Assembly: GCA_900544845.1 (NCBI GenBank)
Contig: UQWV01000015.1
Span: 1-37,638 of the forward strand
DNA from: an uncultured Collinsella sp.
GTDB taxonomy: Bacteria > Actinomycetota > Coriobacteriia > Coriobacteriales > Coriobacteriaceae
Reading direction: 5' to 3'
DNA length: 37,638 nucleotides
The first letter of the stretch is position 1. Each line of letters begins with the position of its first letter. Positions 23,807 through 33,372 of this stretch are shown one piece after another. The notes under the pieces are model-generated. The model was not told where the DNA came from, searched no databases, and was given only the letters and a program-made list of their open reading frames with translations. The position numbers and the translations under genes were made by a program.

Positions 23807-25915
23807 CTAGGCCTGTTCGGTGCCCGCGGTCTCCAGACCAATCAAACGGAACGGGTCCGCCACGCCGCCGATAGACTTTTGCAGCTCGCGTTGACGCTGC
23901 GAATCCTGCGCGGCCTGCACGGTCAGCGCGCGACGGGCCTCATCATCGAGCGAACGGTCCTGGCGCAGCTTGGCCTGGGCGGCACGCATGCGGCGCTTGA
24001 TGGTGTAGAGCTCGAGCGTATCAAGCATAAACACGATGTTCGTCTCGGTGGGGTGCTTGCTCGTCGCCGAGATGCGCCCGGCACTCACAAGCGTTGCCGC
24101 CTCGGGACACACCGAGCGCGCCGCATCCATGCAGGCTGCAGGATCGGTTCCCGGCGGCGTTGCCAGAACGGCCCATGCGATGGACTCGTGACGTGGGTCA
24201 ACCCACTCGATAGAGCAGATGCGGTCGGCATACGTGCGGAACAGGTCGGGGTAGCTCGTGAGCATCGTCAACAGTTCGCGCTCCCCTGCCAAGGACTTGC
24301 GTTCAAGATCGGTAAGAACCATCGGCGCCGCCGCAGCCGGTGCGCCCGAACCGTCAGCCGCAGGCACAGCGCCCATACCATCAGGCACATCGATCGGCGG
24401 AAGATCTTCGACGACCTCCACGGGCGCGGCACCGTAGGCATCAAGCGGGACGTAGTCGTACGGCTCTTCTTCGACCGGCGCGAACACCGGCGGCATCGCG
24501 CCCGATGCCCAAGCACCGCGACCGGCATCGCGAGAACCCGACGTCCGACCGCCCGCGCTACCGGACCGCTCAGCCTGTGCCCGCTGGCGCTCATAGTTCT
24601 GCTCACGACGTCGTTCCACATCCTCGCGCTTGGCGACATCGCGAAACACACGGCCCGAGCTCGCACGCACTGTCTCCAGATCCAAACCCAACAGGTCGGC
24701 AATCTGGATAAAGTACGTGTCGATCATATAGCTGTCGCGCAACGGATAGATAAGCGTCAGCGCATCCTCCAGCGCCTTGGCGCGACCGCCCGGCGTGGTG
24801 ATGTCACTCGACTCCTGCAGCGAACGGTAAACAAAGTCCATAAGCGGCTCGGCCGCGTCGATGCGCGCCTGCAGCTCCTGGCCGCCGTGCGCCGTAATAA
24901 ACTCCATAGGGTCGTTGCCGTCGGGCAGCACCACGCAACGCAGGTCCATGGAATCCTGCTCGATAAACTGAATCGCACGGCGGGCGGCCTTCTGGCCCGC
25001 GGCATCGCCGTCGAACATATACACGATGCGCTTGGCAAAGCGGGTGAGCGTCTTGACGTGATGCTCCGTGAGCGCGGTGCCCAGCGTGGCGACAACGTTT
25101 TTAATCCCCGCCTCCCAGCAGGCGATGCAGTCGGTATAGCCCTCCACCACAATGGCGGTATCCTGCGCGACGATAAACTCCTTGGCCCAATTAAAGCCGT
25201 AGAGGTTTCGCTTTTTATGAAACACGCTCGTCTCGGCGGTGTTGAGGTACTTGGGTTGGCCGTCGCCCATAATGCGACCGCCAAAGGCAATGTTGTGACC
25301 CTGCTCGTCAAAGATGGGAAATATCACGCGATCGTAAAAGCGGTCGGCAAGCTGTCCGCGCCCGCGGCTCACGGCAACGTTGGCATCGATCATCTCCTGC
25401 GGAGTAAAACCCGCCTGGGACAGGTGTGACACCAGCGCGTTACGGCCCGGCGCAAAGCCCAGACAGTAGCGGCGGCAGACGTCGCCGCCCATGCCGCGGC
25501 TGGCAAAGTACTCGCGCGGACGGCCGTCCTTACCGCGCATAAGCATGGTGTGATAGAACTGGGCGGTCTCGGCGCACAAATCGTAGATGCGGGCACGCTT
25601 GGTACCGCGCTCGCGATAAGCGCCGGTATCGTGCAGCTCAATGCCGGCACGGTCGGCCAAGTAACGGATTGACTCGGGAAAGCTCAGATTCTCGCGCTTC
25701 ATGATATACGTGAAAACGTCGCCACCCTCGCCGCAGCCAAAGCAATGCCACACCTGCGTAGCGGGAATAATGTGGAAGGACGGCGTCTTTTCGCCATGGA
25801 AGGGGCAGCATCCCCAAAACTCATGGCCGCGGGGCTTGAGCTCGACCGTTTCCTGCACGATAGCAACCAGGTCGGACGCAGCGCGTACCTGATCTTTTTC
25901 CTCATCGCTAATCAC
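23807..25915 (-). CDS. dnaG: DNA primase DnaG
   Basis: It makes RNA primers for lagging-strand synthesis. The 702-residue protein has an N-terminal CHC2 zinc ribbon (C37, H40, C58, C61), the catalytic core with the Toprim motifs VVEGYTDC and MFDGDAAG, and a low-complexity Pro/Ala/Gly linker (about 440-540). The C-terminal helicase-binding domain has LERKSLAGERELLTMLTSYPD. It is longer than the usual 580-660, through the linker. The start is GTG (25915), overlapping the ribF stop by 8 bp, with GGGGTGAG 5 nt upstream. Confidence 0.97.
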   Translation of the reverse strand: MISDEEKDQVRAASDLVAIVQETVELKPRGHEFWGCCPFHGEKTPSFHIIPATQVWHCFGCGEGGDVFTYIMKRENLSFPESIRYLADRAGIELHDTGAYRERGTKRARIYDLCAETAQFYHTMLMRGKDGRPREYFASRGMGGDVCRRYCLGFAPGRNALVSHLSQAGFTPQEMIDANVAVSRGRGQLADRFYDRVIFPIFDEQGHNIAFGGRIMGDGQPKYLNTAETSVFHKKRNLYGFNWAKEFIVAQDTAIVVEGYTDCIACWEAGIKNVVATLGTALTEHHVKTLTRFAKRIVYMFDGDAAGQKAARRAIQFIEQDSMDLRCVVLPDGNDPMEFITAHGGQELQARIDAAEPLMDFVYRSLQESSDITTPGGRAKALEDALTLIYPLRDSYMIDTYFIQIADLLGLDLETVRASSGRVFRDVAKREDVERRREQNYERQRAQAERSGSAGGRTSGSRDAGRGAWASGAMPPVFAPVEEEPYDYVPLDAYGAAPVEVVEDLPPIDVPDGMGAVPAADGSGAPAAAAPMVLTDLERKSLAGERELLTMLTSYPDLFRTYADRICSIEWVDPRHESIAWAVLATPPGTDPAACMDAARSVCPEAATLVSAGRISATSKHPTETNIVFMLDTLELYTIKRRMRAAQAKLRQDRSLDDEARRALTVQAAQDSQRQRELQKSIGGVADPFRLIGLETAGTEQA

Positions 25916-26915
25916 GAATGCTCACCCCCTGCTCACCCAAGTTGTGACGAATGTCCTCGATATTACCCTCGACGGTCGCAATCAACTCATCCAGCGAATC
26001 GAACACGCGCGAGGGACGCAGCCAGCGCGTAAACGCCAGCGAAACAGAAGCGCCGTACAGGTCTCCCGTATATCCAATTAAGTTAGCCTCGAGATGCGCA
26101 GATGCCGCATCGTCGGCATACGTTGGCGGCAGGCCGACGTTCACGGCAGCGGGCCACGCGGTGTCATCGACCAGCACCAGACCCTCATACACGCCATCGG
26201 CTGGCACCTGAATACCGTCGGGAACCTGCAGGTTTGCCGTGGGAAAGCCCATGCCAGAGCCCTCGTGACGGCCGCGAATAACACCGCCACGCACCATATA
26301 CGGACGGCCGAGTAACTCAGCAGCAAGCTCCACATGGCCCTGTCCCAGCTCATGACGAATACGGGTGGCGCAAATGGCCTCACCGCCCTCGCAAAGCAGG
26401 TCGTGCCCGTATACGTCAACGCCGCGCTCGGAACCCCAGGCGCGCATCTCGGCAACACCAGAAGCACCGCCACGACCCAGCCTAAAGTCACTGCCAACGC
26501 GAATCGATCGAATGTCGACCAGACGCGACACCAGCGAGAGAAAATCAACATGGTCAAGCGCCGCAACCTCAGGCGTAAAGGGAACGGCCACCACCGCATC
26601 GACCCCGGTTTGAGCCAGGGCATGCAGACGGTCGGCCGTCGTCATCAATTTTTGAGCGGGCGAAGGGCTCACCACAACGTCCGGGTCGGGATCGAAGGTA
26701 ACCACGACCGCCTTACAGCCATGGGCACGGGCATCACGGACAAGCGCTTCGATGAGTTCCTGGTGTCCACGGTGAACGCCGTCGAACACGCCGATGGCAA
26801 TCGATGCGGCACCCAGGTGCTCACACTTATCAAACACATCGGCAGTAACGATGCGAGCCTCTTCCGACTCGCCGGCGAAAAAGATACGCGCGAGCTCGCG
26901 AGCGGCCAGCATCAT
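25908..26915 (-). CDS. ribF: Bifunctional riboflavin kinase/FAD synthetase RibF
   Basis: It phosphorylates riboflavin to FMN and adenylates FMN to FAD. The N-terminal FAD synthetase domain shows SIAIGVFDGVHRGHQELI and VVTFDPDPDVVVSP; the SSTR-type site reads ATRIRHEL. The C-terminal kinase domain has RGRHEGSGMGFPTANLQVP and a VNVGLPPTY metal/ATP region. At 335 residues it is a little longer than usual, with about 35 extra N-terminal residues. The ATG overlaps the truB stop (ATGA). The ribosome site is weak, so coupling is likely. Confidence 0.96.
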   Translation of the reverse strand: MMLAARELARIFFAGESEEARIVTADVFDKCEHLGAASIAIGVFDGVHRGHQELIEALVRDARAHGCKAVVVTFDPDPDVVVSPSPAQKLMTTADRLHALAQTGVDAVVAVPFTPEVAALDHVDFLSLVSRLVDIRSIRVGSDFRLGRGGASGVAEMRAWGSERGVDVYGHDLLCEGGEAICATRIRHELGQGHVELAAELLGRPYMVRGGVIRGRHEGSGMGFPTANLQVPDGIQVPADGVYEGLVLVDDTAWPAAVNVGLPPTYADDAASAHLEANLIGYTGDLYGASVSLAFTRWLRPSRVFDSLDELIATVEGNIEDIRHNLGEQGVSIRD

Positions 26916-27844
26916 CGAACACCGCCGATGGCCTGCGGAAACACGTGCTCCATGACAAAGCGGCCACCCTCAATGCGGGCGAGCGCCTTGAGCCCCCCAT
27001 CGAGCACCAACGCAAACGGCGCCTTCGAGGCATCGAAATCGGCAAGCGCACGCTCAACGGGAATGCGTCGGCCGCAGAGCAGGTCGTCGGCAAGATTGCC
27101 CGGCAAGTCAACACGCGTGGCGCCCAGGGCTGCAATGGGATCCAGGGCAAAGCCAGCGGCGGACTCGAGAGAAAGCTCCTCCACCGCATGACAGGCGCCA
27201 ATGGAAACAACACCGGATGCGGTGCGACGAAGCGCGGAAATATGCGCGGCGCTATCACAAGCACGGCCCAGGTCGCGAGCGAGCGCACGGATATAGGTGC
27301 CCTTGCTCACCGAGAACGCCACCGTCCACACACATGTATCACCTTCGCCACCCACGGCGATCAGGTCAGCGGCATAGACCTCGACGGGGCGCGGAGGTAG
27401 GTCCACCGCATTACCCGCGCGAGCAGACTTGTAGGCGCGAACGCCATTGACCGAGATAGCCGAAAACGCCGGCGGCACCTGCATCTGCGGACCAAGCATG
27501 GCAGCCAAGCGCTCACGGGCATAGGCAGAATCGCGGAGCTCGTTGGCAACAGCTACCGTGCGGACCGCCTCGCCCTCCGCATCATCGGTATTAGTCTCGG
27601 CGCCAAACGAGATGTCGGCGACGTAGCTTTTGGTATCGAGGGTTAGCATGCCCAGCAGACGGGTGGCCTGGCCCACGCCCACCACCATGACGCCGGATGC
27701 CATGGGGTCGAGCGTACCGGCATGGCCGACGCGCCGCTCATGGAGGGCGCGTCGGCATTGCGAGACCACATCGTGGGACGTGCAGCCCACCGGCTTATCG
27801 ACGGCGAGCAGCATATTCAATTGAGAAGGCGTTCGACGAGCCAT
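26912..27844 (-). CDS. truB: tRNA pseudouridine(55) synthase TruB
   Basis: It makes pseudouridine 55 in the T-loop of tRNAs. The 310-residue protein has LLAVDKPVGCTSHDVV, the catalytic motif HAGTLDPMASGV with D46, SFGAETNTDDAEGE, PPAFSAISVNGVRAY and the KGTYIRALARDLG motif. A C-terminal PUA-like extension follows. It starts 15 bp after the nrnA-type gene, with a weak GGATGG ribosome site. The truB-ribF pair downstream of rbfA is widespread. Confidence 0.97.
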   Translation of the reverse strand: MARRTPSQLNMLLAVDKPVGCTSHDVVSQCRRALHERRVGHAGTLDPMASGVMVVGVGQATRLLGMLTLDTKSYVADISFGAETNTDDAEGEAVRTVAVANELRDSAYARERLAAMLGPQMQVPPAFSAISVNGVRAYKSARAGNAVDLPPRPVEVYAADLIAVGGEGDTCVWTVAFSVSKGTYIRALARDLGRACDSAAHISALRRTASGVVSIGACHAVEELSLESAAGFALDPIAALGATRVDLPGNLADDLLCGRRIPVERALADFDASKAPFALVLDGGLKALARIEGGRFVMEHVFPQAIGGVR

Positions 27845-27859
27845 GTACCATCCAATTAG

Positions 27860-28903
27860 TTAGAGCTCGACGGTCACCGAAGCGGGATCCTCCCCCACCA
27901 GCTCGGCCAGCATGGGAAGTGCCACGGCGAGCGTCTCGCGAATTGTTCCGTTGTTGGAAAAGCCGGCGGCGGCATGATGCCCGCCACCGCCAAAGTTGGC
28001 AGCAATCTCGGACACATCGAGGTCGCCCTTGGAGCGCAGGTTGCCACGCACCTTGGTATCGCCCTCAATGCCCTTTAAGAACATGCAGACCTCGACGCCC
28101 ATCACCGAACGCACCACGTCAACCAGGCCGTCGCACTCATCCGAGGTGACACCGCAAGCCTCAAGGTCACTCTGGTACGCATAGCTATACGCGACGCGCC
28201 CGTGGGCCACCGTCTTAATGCGACCCATAACGATGGACTTGAGGTGCAAAAACTCAACGCGCATGCTCTGGTAGACCTCGAGCGCAACGTGCGCCGGATC
28301 GGCACCGTGCGCCACCAGGCGCGAGGCTGCATGGAACGCGGCGGCATCGGCGTTTTGGTACTGAAAACGGCCGGTATCGGTAACCAAGCCACACAGCAGG
28401 CAGGTCGCAACGCCATCACGTGCAACAATGCCGCAATTGTCCAAGAAGCGGTCGATGATCATGGCGCAGGCCGCGGCATCGACGCGCCTCAGGCTCAGCT
28501 CGGCAAACTCCTCGCGCGCCGGATGATGATCGAAGCACACCACATGCTTGGAGCGACGAAGCACCTCGGCGGAATTATTGAGGCGCTCGACGACCGGTAC
28601 GTCCACCGAGATGAACAGGTCAGGATTGCCGGCGTACGCAGATGCCGGCACCAGGCGATCGGAGCCTTCCATAAAGCGGTAAATGCGCGGAACCGGGTCA
28701 TCGTCTGCCAGCAGCAGCGCAATGTCCTTGTTAGGGAAAAACTTCATGAGCGAAAGGCCCAGACCCAATACGGAGCCCAAGGCATCGCCATCGGGAGAAG
28801 TGTGTCCCGAAATCGCAATGGAGGACGCACCCTCGATGAGCTCGAGGATGCGTCGCTGAATATCTGCAGACTCGCACGAGGCGAGGTCGGCGGAATTAGT
28901 CAT
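27860..28903 (-). CDS. nrnA: DHH/DHHA1 phosphoesterase, NrnA-type oligoribonuclease/pAp phosphatase
   Basis: NrnA-type proteins degrade 2-5-mer RNAs (nanoRNA) and dephosphorylate pAp. The 347-residue protein has the DHH domain with SGHTSPDGDALGS (32-44), the DHH triad D125-H126-H127 (FDHHPAREEF), and LVTDTGRFQYQN. The DHHA1 domain has NFGGGGHHAAAGF. A c-di-AMP phosphodiesterase role is possible for relatives, but the short two-domain form with no membrane segment favours NrnA. The ATG follows AGGAGG by 9-10 nt and overlaps the rbfA end by 8 bp. Confidence 0.92.
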   Translation of the reverse strand: MTNSADLASCESADIQRRILELIEGASSIAISGHTSPDGDALGSVLGLGLSLMKFFPNKDIALLLADDDPVPRIYRFMEGSDRLVPASAYAGNPDLFISVDVPVVERLNNSAEVLRRSKHVVCFDHHPAREEFAELSLRRVDAAACAMIIDRFLDNCGIVARDGVATCLLCGLVTDTGRFQYQNADAAAFHAASRLVAHGADPAHVALEVYQSMRVEFLHLKSIVMGRIKTVAHGRVAYSYAYQSDLEACGVTSDECDGLVDVVRSVMGVEVCMFLKGIEGDTKVRGNLRSKGDLDVSEIAANFGGGGHHAAAGFSNNGTIRETLAVALPMLAELVGEDPASVTVEL

Positions 28904-29306
28904 CTAAAGCTGCCTCCTGGGCGGCATCCGCTATCGGATAGCCGTCCTCGTCCTTTTCGATCGCAAGCGTGGCGGGAACGTTTTCCAGCGCACGCGTGAT
29001 GCGCTCGGCCTCATCGGTCGAGCGATCGATGCGAAAATCGAGCTCGGGCGTAACACGCCAATCGAGCGAGCGAGCCAACAGGCTGCGGATACGGCCCTTG
29101 GCGCTAGCGAGCGCCTCCATGACCTCGTCGTAGCGGCTCGCATCGCACGACACGTACACACGCGCGAACGAACGGTCCACCGCGACCTCGACCGCAGTCA
29201 GGGTGACCAGGTCGAGGCGCGGATCAGAAACCTCAAAGAGCAGGATATAACCGAGCTTCTCGCGAAGCTGCTCGCCCAGACGGCGGGTTGCCTGCGTTTG
29301 CTTCAT
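28896..29306 (-). CDS. rbfA: Ribosome-binding factor A
   Basis: It binds 30S precursors and helps 16S rRNA 5'-end maturation and cold adaptation. The 136-residue protein has the KH-type fold pattern: ATRRLGEQLREKLGYILLFEVSDPRL, VTLTAVEVAVDRSFARVYVS, and RSLLARSLDWRVTPELDFRIDRSTDEAERI. The frame is open far upstream, but the ATG at 29306 with GGGGGTAG about 5-7 nt before it gives the family N-terminus. It lies 11 bp after infB. Confidence 0.96.
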   Translation of the reverse strand: MKQTQATRRLGEQLREKLGYILLFEVSDPRLDLVTLTAVEVAVDRSFARVYVSCDASRYDEVMEALASAKGRIRSLLARSLDWRVTPELDFRIDRSTDEAERITRALENVPATLAIEKDEDGYPIADAAQEAALDD

Positions 29307-29317
29307 AGCGCTACCCC

Positions 29318-32032
29318 CTACTCGGTACGGGCAACCTGGTCGATACGGTAACCCTCGATCTGGTCGCCGGGCTTGATGTCCTGGAAGTTCTCCAGGCCAA
29401 TGCCGCCCTCGGAACCGCTCTTGAGGCTCTTGGCCTCGTCCTTGTAGTGGCGCATCGAGGCGATCTTGCCGTTGAAGACCACGATGCCGTCGCGCACCAG
29501 GCGCACGGAATCGGTCGCGGCGATCTCGCCCTCTTCGACGCGGACACCGGCGGCGATACCGACTTTGGGCACCTTGAAGGTGTCCAGGACGGTCGCGGTA
29601 CCCGTGGAGACCTCGACCTCGGTGGGCTTGAGCATGCCGATACGGGCAGCGTCGAGCTCCTCGAGGCACTTGTAGATGACGTCGTAGCAACGGATCTCGA
29701 CGCCCTCGCGCTCGGCGGCGGAGCGCGCCTTACCGTCGGGACGGACGCCAAAGCCGATGATGATGGCGTTGGAAGCGTCGGCCAGGACGACGTCGGTCTC
29801 GTTGATGGCACCAACGGCGGAGTGGATCGTGTTGATACGAACCTCGGACTGATCCATCTTGTCGAGCGAGTCCTGAAGGGCCTCGATGGAACCCTGGACG
29901 TCGGCCTTGATGATCAGGTTGAGCTCCTTGACCTCGGCGTCGGCAATGGTCTCGAAGAGGTTCTCGAGCGTGACGTGCTTCACGCGGCTCTGCTCCTCGA
30001 TACGGGCCTTGAGCGAACGCTCGTCGGCAAGGGCGCGAGCCTCGCGCTCATCCTCGAACACGCGGAACTCGTCGCCGGCGTTGGGCACGGACTGCAGGCC
30101 CAGGATCTCGACAGCGTCGGAGGGACCGGCCTCGGTGACGGCGCGACCCTTGGGGTCGAGCATGGCGCGGACGCGGCCGTAGGTGAGGCCAGCGACCAGC
30201 GTATCGCCCACGTGCAGGGTACCGCGGGTCACGAGCACGGTAGCGACCGAGCCGCGGCCCTTGTCGAGCTTGGCCTCGAGGACGTTGCCGGAGGCAAAGG
30301 TGTCCGGGTTAGCCTTGAGCTCGAGCACGTCTGCCTGGAGCAGCACGGTCTCCAGAAGGTCATCAATGCCGATCTTCTGCTTGGCCGAGATGTTGACGAA
30401 CATGTTCTGTCCGCCCCACTCCTCGGGGATGACGCCGTACTCGGTGAGCTCCTGGCGCACGCGGTCGGGGTTGGCGCCCGGCTTATCGATCTTGTTGACG
30501 GCGACGACGATGGGAACGCCGGCGGCCTTGGCGTGGTTGATCGACTCGACCGTCTGGGGCATGACGCCGTCGTCGGCAGCCACGATCAGAATGACGATGT
30601 CGGTCACCTTGGCGCCACGGGCACGCATGGCCGTAAAGGTAGCGTGACCCGGGGTATCGATGAAGGTGATCTTGCGGTCGTTGATCATGACCTGCGAAGC
30701 GCCGATGGCCTGCGTAATGCCGCCCGCCTCGCCGGCAGCAACGCCAGTGTGACGGATGGCGTCGAGCAGCGACGTCTTGCCGTGGTCGACGTGACCCATG
30801 ACGGTGACGACCGGGGCGCGCGGCTTGAGGTCGGCGGGATCGTCGTAGAACGAGAAGGTGTTCTCCTCCTCGGGGGTGATGATCTTGATCTGACGGCCCA
30901 GGTCGTCGGCAACAAGCTCGACGAGGTCGTCGGACATGGACTGCGTCATGGTGAGCGGCGTACCCAGCAGGAACAGGCGCTTGATAATGTCGTTGGCCGG
31001 AACGTCGAGCGCCTCGGCAAGCTCCTGGACGGTAACGCCCTGGGAGACCTTGATGGCGTCGAGGTCCTCGGGGTTCACGCCCTGGGCCAGCGCCTCCTCT
31101 ATCTTGCGCTCCTCCTGAGCCTTGGCAGCCTCGCGCTCGCGCTTCTCCTTGCGCTTCTTGCGGCGACCGGTGGACTCGCGAGAGGCCTCCTCGACGGCAG
31201 CACGAGCCTCCTCGAGCACCTTCTCGCGGCTGTACTCCTCGGCCTCGCGAGCCATGCGGCTGTAGTGGTCCTCTTCGTTGTTGTGACCGCCCTTGCGTTT
31301 CTTGCCCTTGCCCTGCTTGTCGGGGTTGGGGAAGTCCATGCCAGCAGCGACGTTGTTGCTGGCGTTGGTGCGATGGCTGTGCGGACGGCTCTCGGAGGCG
31401 TTGCGCTCGGAGTTGTTGTCGAAGGCGTTGCGATCGTTACGACGGCCACCGCGGCGGTCGTTGTTGCCGCCACGACGGTTACCGCGCTCGGCGGCGCGCT
31501 CGGCCTTGGCCTTGTCCTCGGCGTCTTTCTTCTCCTTGAGCACGGTCTCCTGTGCGGCGATCTGGTCGAGCAGCGAACGGAAGCGCGAACCGGAGTCGGA
31601 AGCGGGAACGGCGCGGCGCTGGGCCTCGCGGGCAGCCTCCTCCTTCTCGCGGGCAAGGCGCTCCTGCTCGGCCTTCTTCTTGGCCTCGGCCTCGGCGCGG
31701 GCAGCCTCCTCGGCAGCCTGGGCTGCGGCAAACTGGCGGCGCTCCTCCTCGCGGGCCTTCTCGGCGGCGATGCGCTCGCGCTCGGCCTCAGCGGCGCGAG
31801 CGGCCTCCTCGGCGGCAGCTGCCTGCTCTTCGGCCTGCTTGGCGGCCTCGACTTCCTGAGCGCGGGCCTCGATCACCGAGGCGAGCTGCTTGCGGACCAT
31901 AGCGACATAAGCGTCCTCCAAGGTGGAGGAAGCGGACTTAGCGGGAATCTTCATATCGGCGAGATGACCCATCAGTTCCTTGGAGGTCATGCCGAACTCT
32001 TTGGCCAGGGTGGACACACGGACTTTTGCCAT
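29318..32032 (-). CDS. infB: Translation initiation factor IF-2
   Basis: This GTPase places fMet-tRNA on the 30S subunit. The 904-residue protein has an N-terminal IF2_N domain (1-50), then a long charged Ala/Glu/Arg coiled coil (about 50-180) with RGG-type clusters (RGNRRGGNNDRRGGRR). A second IF2_N-like part (330-385) precedes the GTPase domain with GHVDHGKT (413-420), DTPGHATFTAMRARG and VNKIDKPGANPD. Domains II-IV follow, ending GYRIDQVARTE. The ATG follows AGGTGA by about 6 nt. The 91-bp gap to nusA holds two hairpins and no ylxR gene. Confidence 0.98.
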   Translation of the reverse strand: MAKVRVSTLAKEFGMTSKELMGHLADMKIPAKSASSTLEDAYVAMVRKQLASVIEARAQEVEAAKQAEEQAAAAEEAARAAEAERERIAAEKAREEERRQFAAAQAAEEAARAEAEAKKKAEQERLAREKEEAAREAQRRAVPASDSGSRFRSLLDQIAAQETVLKEKKDAEDKAKAERAAERGNRRGGNNDRRGGRRNDRNAFDNNSERNASESRPHSHRTNASNNVAAGMDFPNPDKQGKGKKRKGGHNNEEDHYSRMAREAEEYSREKVLEEARAAVEEASRESTGRRKKRKEKREREAAKAQEERKIEEALAQGVNPEDLDAIKVSQGVTVQELAEALDVPANDIIKRLFLLGTPLTMTQSMSDDLVELVADDLGRQIKIITPEEENTFSFYDDPADLKPRAPVVTVMGHVDHGKTSLLDAIRHTGVAAGEAGGITQAIGASQVMINDRKITFIDTPGHATFTAMRARGAKVTDIVILIVAADDGVMPQTVESINHAKAAGVPIVVAVNKIDKPGANPDRVRQELTEYGVIPEEWGGQNMFVNISAKQKIGIDDLLETVLLQADVLELKANPDTFASGNVLEAKLDKGRGSVATVLVTRGTLHVGDTLVAGLTYGRVRAMLDPKGRAVTEAGPSDAVEILGLQSVPNAGDEFRVFEDEREARALADERSLKARIEEQSRVKHVTLENLFETIADAEVKELNLIIKADVQGSIEALQDSLDKMDQSEVRINTIHSAVGAINETDVVLADASNAIIIGFGVRPDGKARSAAEREGVEIRCYDVIYKCLEELDAARIGMLKPTEVEVSTGTATVLDTFKVPKVGIAAGVRVEEGEIAATDSVRLVRDGIVVFNGKIASMRHYKDEAKSLKSGSEGGIGLENFQDIKPGDQIEGYRIDQVARTE

Positions 32033-32053
32033 ATGACTTCACCTACCCTTTCT

Positions 32054-32115
32054 GGCACCTTGGGTGCCTAGAGACTGAACGAGCGTGGGAGACGCGCCGG
32101 GACCCGCCCGGCGCG
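32054..32115 (-). promoter_or_regulatory. Two hairpins between nusA and infB
   Basis: A 9-bp GC-only stem (32093-32101 with 32107-32115, 5-nt loop) is followed by a 6-bp GGCACC/GGTGCC stem (32054-32068, 3-nt loop). The latter ends about 20 bp before the infB ATG. Neither has a T-run, so they look like RNA-processing, pausing or translational-control structures rather than terminators. The function is unknown. Confidence 0.5.
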
Positions 32116-32123
32116 ACCGCGCG

Positions 32124-33371
32124 CTAGATCAGGTCCTCCGCATCATCGAAGGCGTCGGTGTCATGGACACCGCAGAAACGGGTGCCGGGACGAGCCTGGT
32201 TGCGGCACTGGATGCCGTCCTCGGACACGTACTCGCAGCGGCGGACGTCCTCGTCCTCCTCGTCACCGATCAGGTCGGCGGCGGGCTCCTCGTGAACGGG
32301 AACGTTCTTGAGGATGTCGGCGGCAAGCGTCTCGGACTTGATGTCGATGTGCCAGCCGGTCAGGCGCGCGGCGAGGCGGGCGTTCTGGCCCTCCTTGCCG
32401 ATGGCGAGGGACAGCTGGTCGTCGGGCACGATGACGCCGGCGTAGGCCTTCTCCTCGTCGATGAGGACGCGGGTGACCTTAGCGGGCGACAGGGCGTTGG
32501 CGACATAGACGGCAGGATCGGCATCCCACAGGATGACGTCGACGCGCTCGCCACGGAGCTCGCCCACGACGGCGCGAACACGGCTGCCCTTGGGGCCGAC
32601 GCAGGCGCCCACGGGATCCAGGCGGTCGTCGAGCGAATGGACGGCGACCTTAGAGCGCTGGCCGGGCTCGCGGGCGATCGACTTGATCTGGACGGTGCCC
32701 TCATAGATCTCGGGCACCTCCTGCTCAAACAGACGACGCATGAGCTCGGGGTGGGTACGGGAGATGACGATAGGCGGACGGCTGTGCTCGCCGCGGACCG
32801 GCTGCAGGTTGGAGTTGGGATCGCGAACGTCGATGATCACGGCCTTGATGTGCTGGTTGTGCAGGTAGCGCTCGCCCATCGGACGCTCGTTGCGCTCGTT
32901 CTCGTAACGACGCTGATCGAAGTGCGGAAGCTCGGCCTCGACGCCCTCGCGGATCTTGACGATCGTGAAGTCGGGCGTGGACTGAAGCACGGTACCGCTG
33001 ATGAGGTCACCGATGCGGCCGGAGAACTCCTCGTAGATCTGCTCGCGGGCGGAGTTACGCACGATGGCGTTGATCTCGGCCTTGGCGTGCTGGGCGGCGA
33101 TGCGGCTCGTGTTCTTGGGGGTGACGTCGATCTCCTCGAACTCGGTGAAGTTGCCCTCCTCGTCCATGGAATCGTCGATCGGCTCCAGGCGGTAGACGTA
33201 GATCTTGCCGGTGGTGCGGTCGATGGTCACCTTGGCGCCCCACTCAAGATGCAGGATCTCGGCATAGCTCTTGGCGAGCGACTGCTCCAGGCGGTCGATC
33301 AGGTAGAGCTGGTCGATGTGCTTCTCCTGGCAAAGCTCCATCAGGGCGGACATCATGTCGGATGCTGCCAT
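32124..33371 (-). CDS. nusA: Transcription elongation/termination factor NusA with C-terminal Cys/His cluster
   Basis: It binds RNA polymerase and nascent RNA, modulating pausing, termination and antitermination. The 415-residue protein has the N-terminal polymerase-binding domain (1-125), an S1 domain (GRIGDLISGTVLQ...), KH1 (VDPVGACVGPKGSRVRAVVGEL type) and KH2 (DDQLSLAIGKEGQNARLAARLTGW). After an acidic linker comes C379-x9-C389-x10-C400-x2-H403, a probable small zinc-binding module absent from textbook NusA, and an acidic end. It starts 1 bp after the rimP stop, with AGGAAAG before the ATG. Confidence 0.97.
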   Translation of the reverse strand: MAASDMMSALMELCQEKHIDQLYLIDRLEQSLAKSYAEILHLEWGAKVTIDRTTGKIYVYRLEPIDDSMDEEGNFTEFEEIDVTPKNTSRIAAQHAKAEINAIVRNSAREQIYEEFSGRIGDLISGTVLQSTPDFTIVKIREGVEAELPHFDQRRYENERNERPMGERYLHNQHIKAVIIDVRDPNSNLQPVRGEHSRPPIVISRTHPELMRRLFEQEVPEIYEGTVQIKSIAREPGQRSKVAVHSLDDRLDPVGACVGPKGSRVRAVVGELRGERVDVILWDADPAVYVANALSPAKVTRVLIDEEKAYAGVIVPDDQLSLAIGKEGQNARLAARLTGWHIDIKSETLAADILKNVPVHEEPAADLIGDEEDEDVRRCEYVSEDGIQCRNQARPGTRFCGVHDTDAFDDAEDLI

Positions 33372-33372
33372 C

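Noticed and set aside
29447..32071. 874-codon open frame on the plus strand opposite infB
   Set aside because: It mirrors the infB codons (Leu/Gly/Val-rich low complexity) and has no recognisable domain. GC-rich third positions in the real gene remove stops from the antisense frame.
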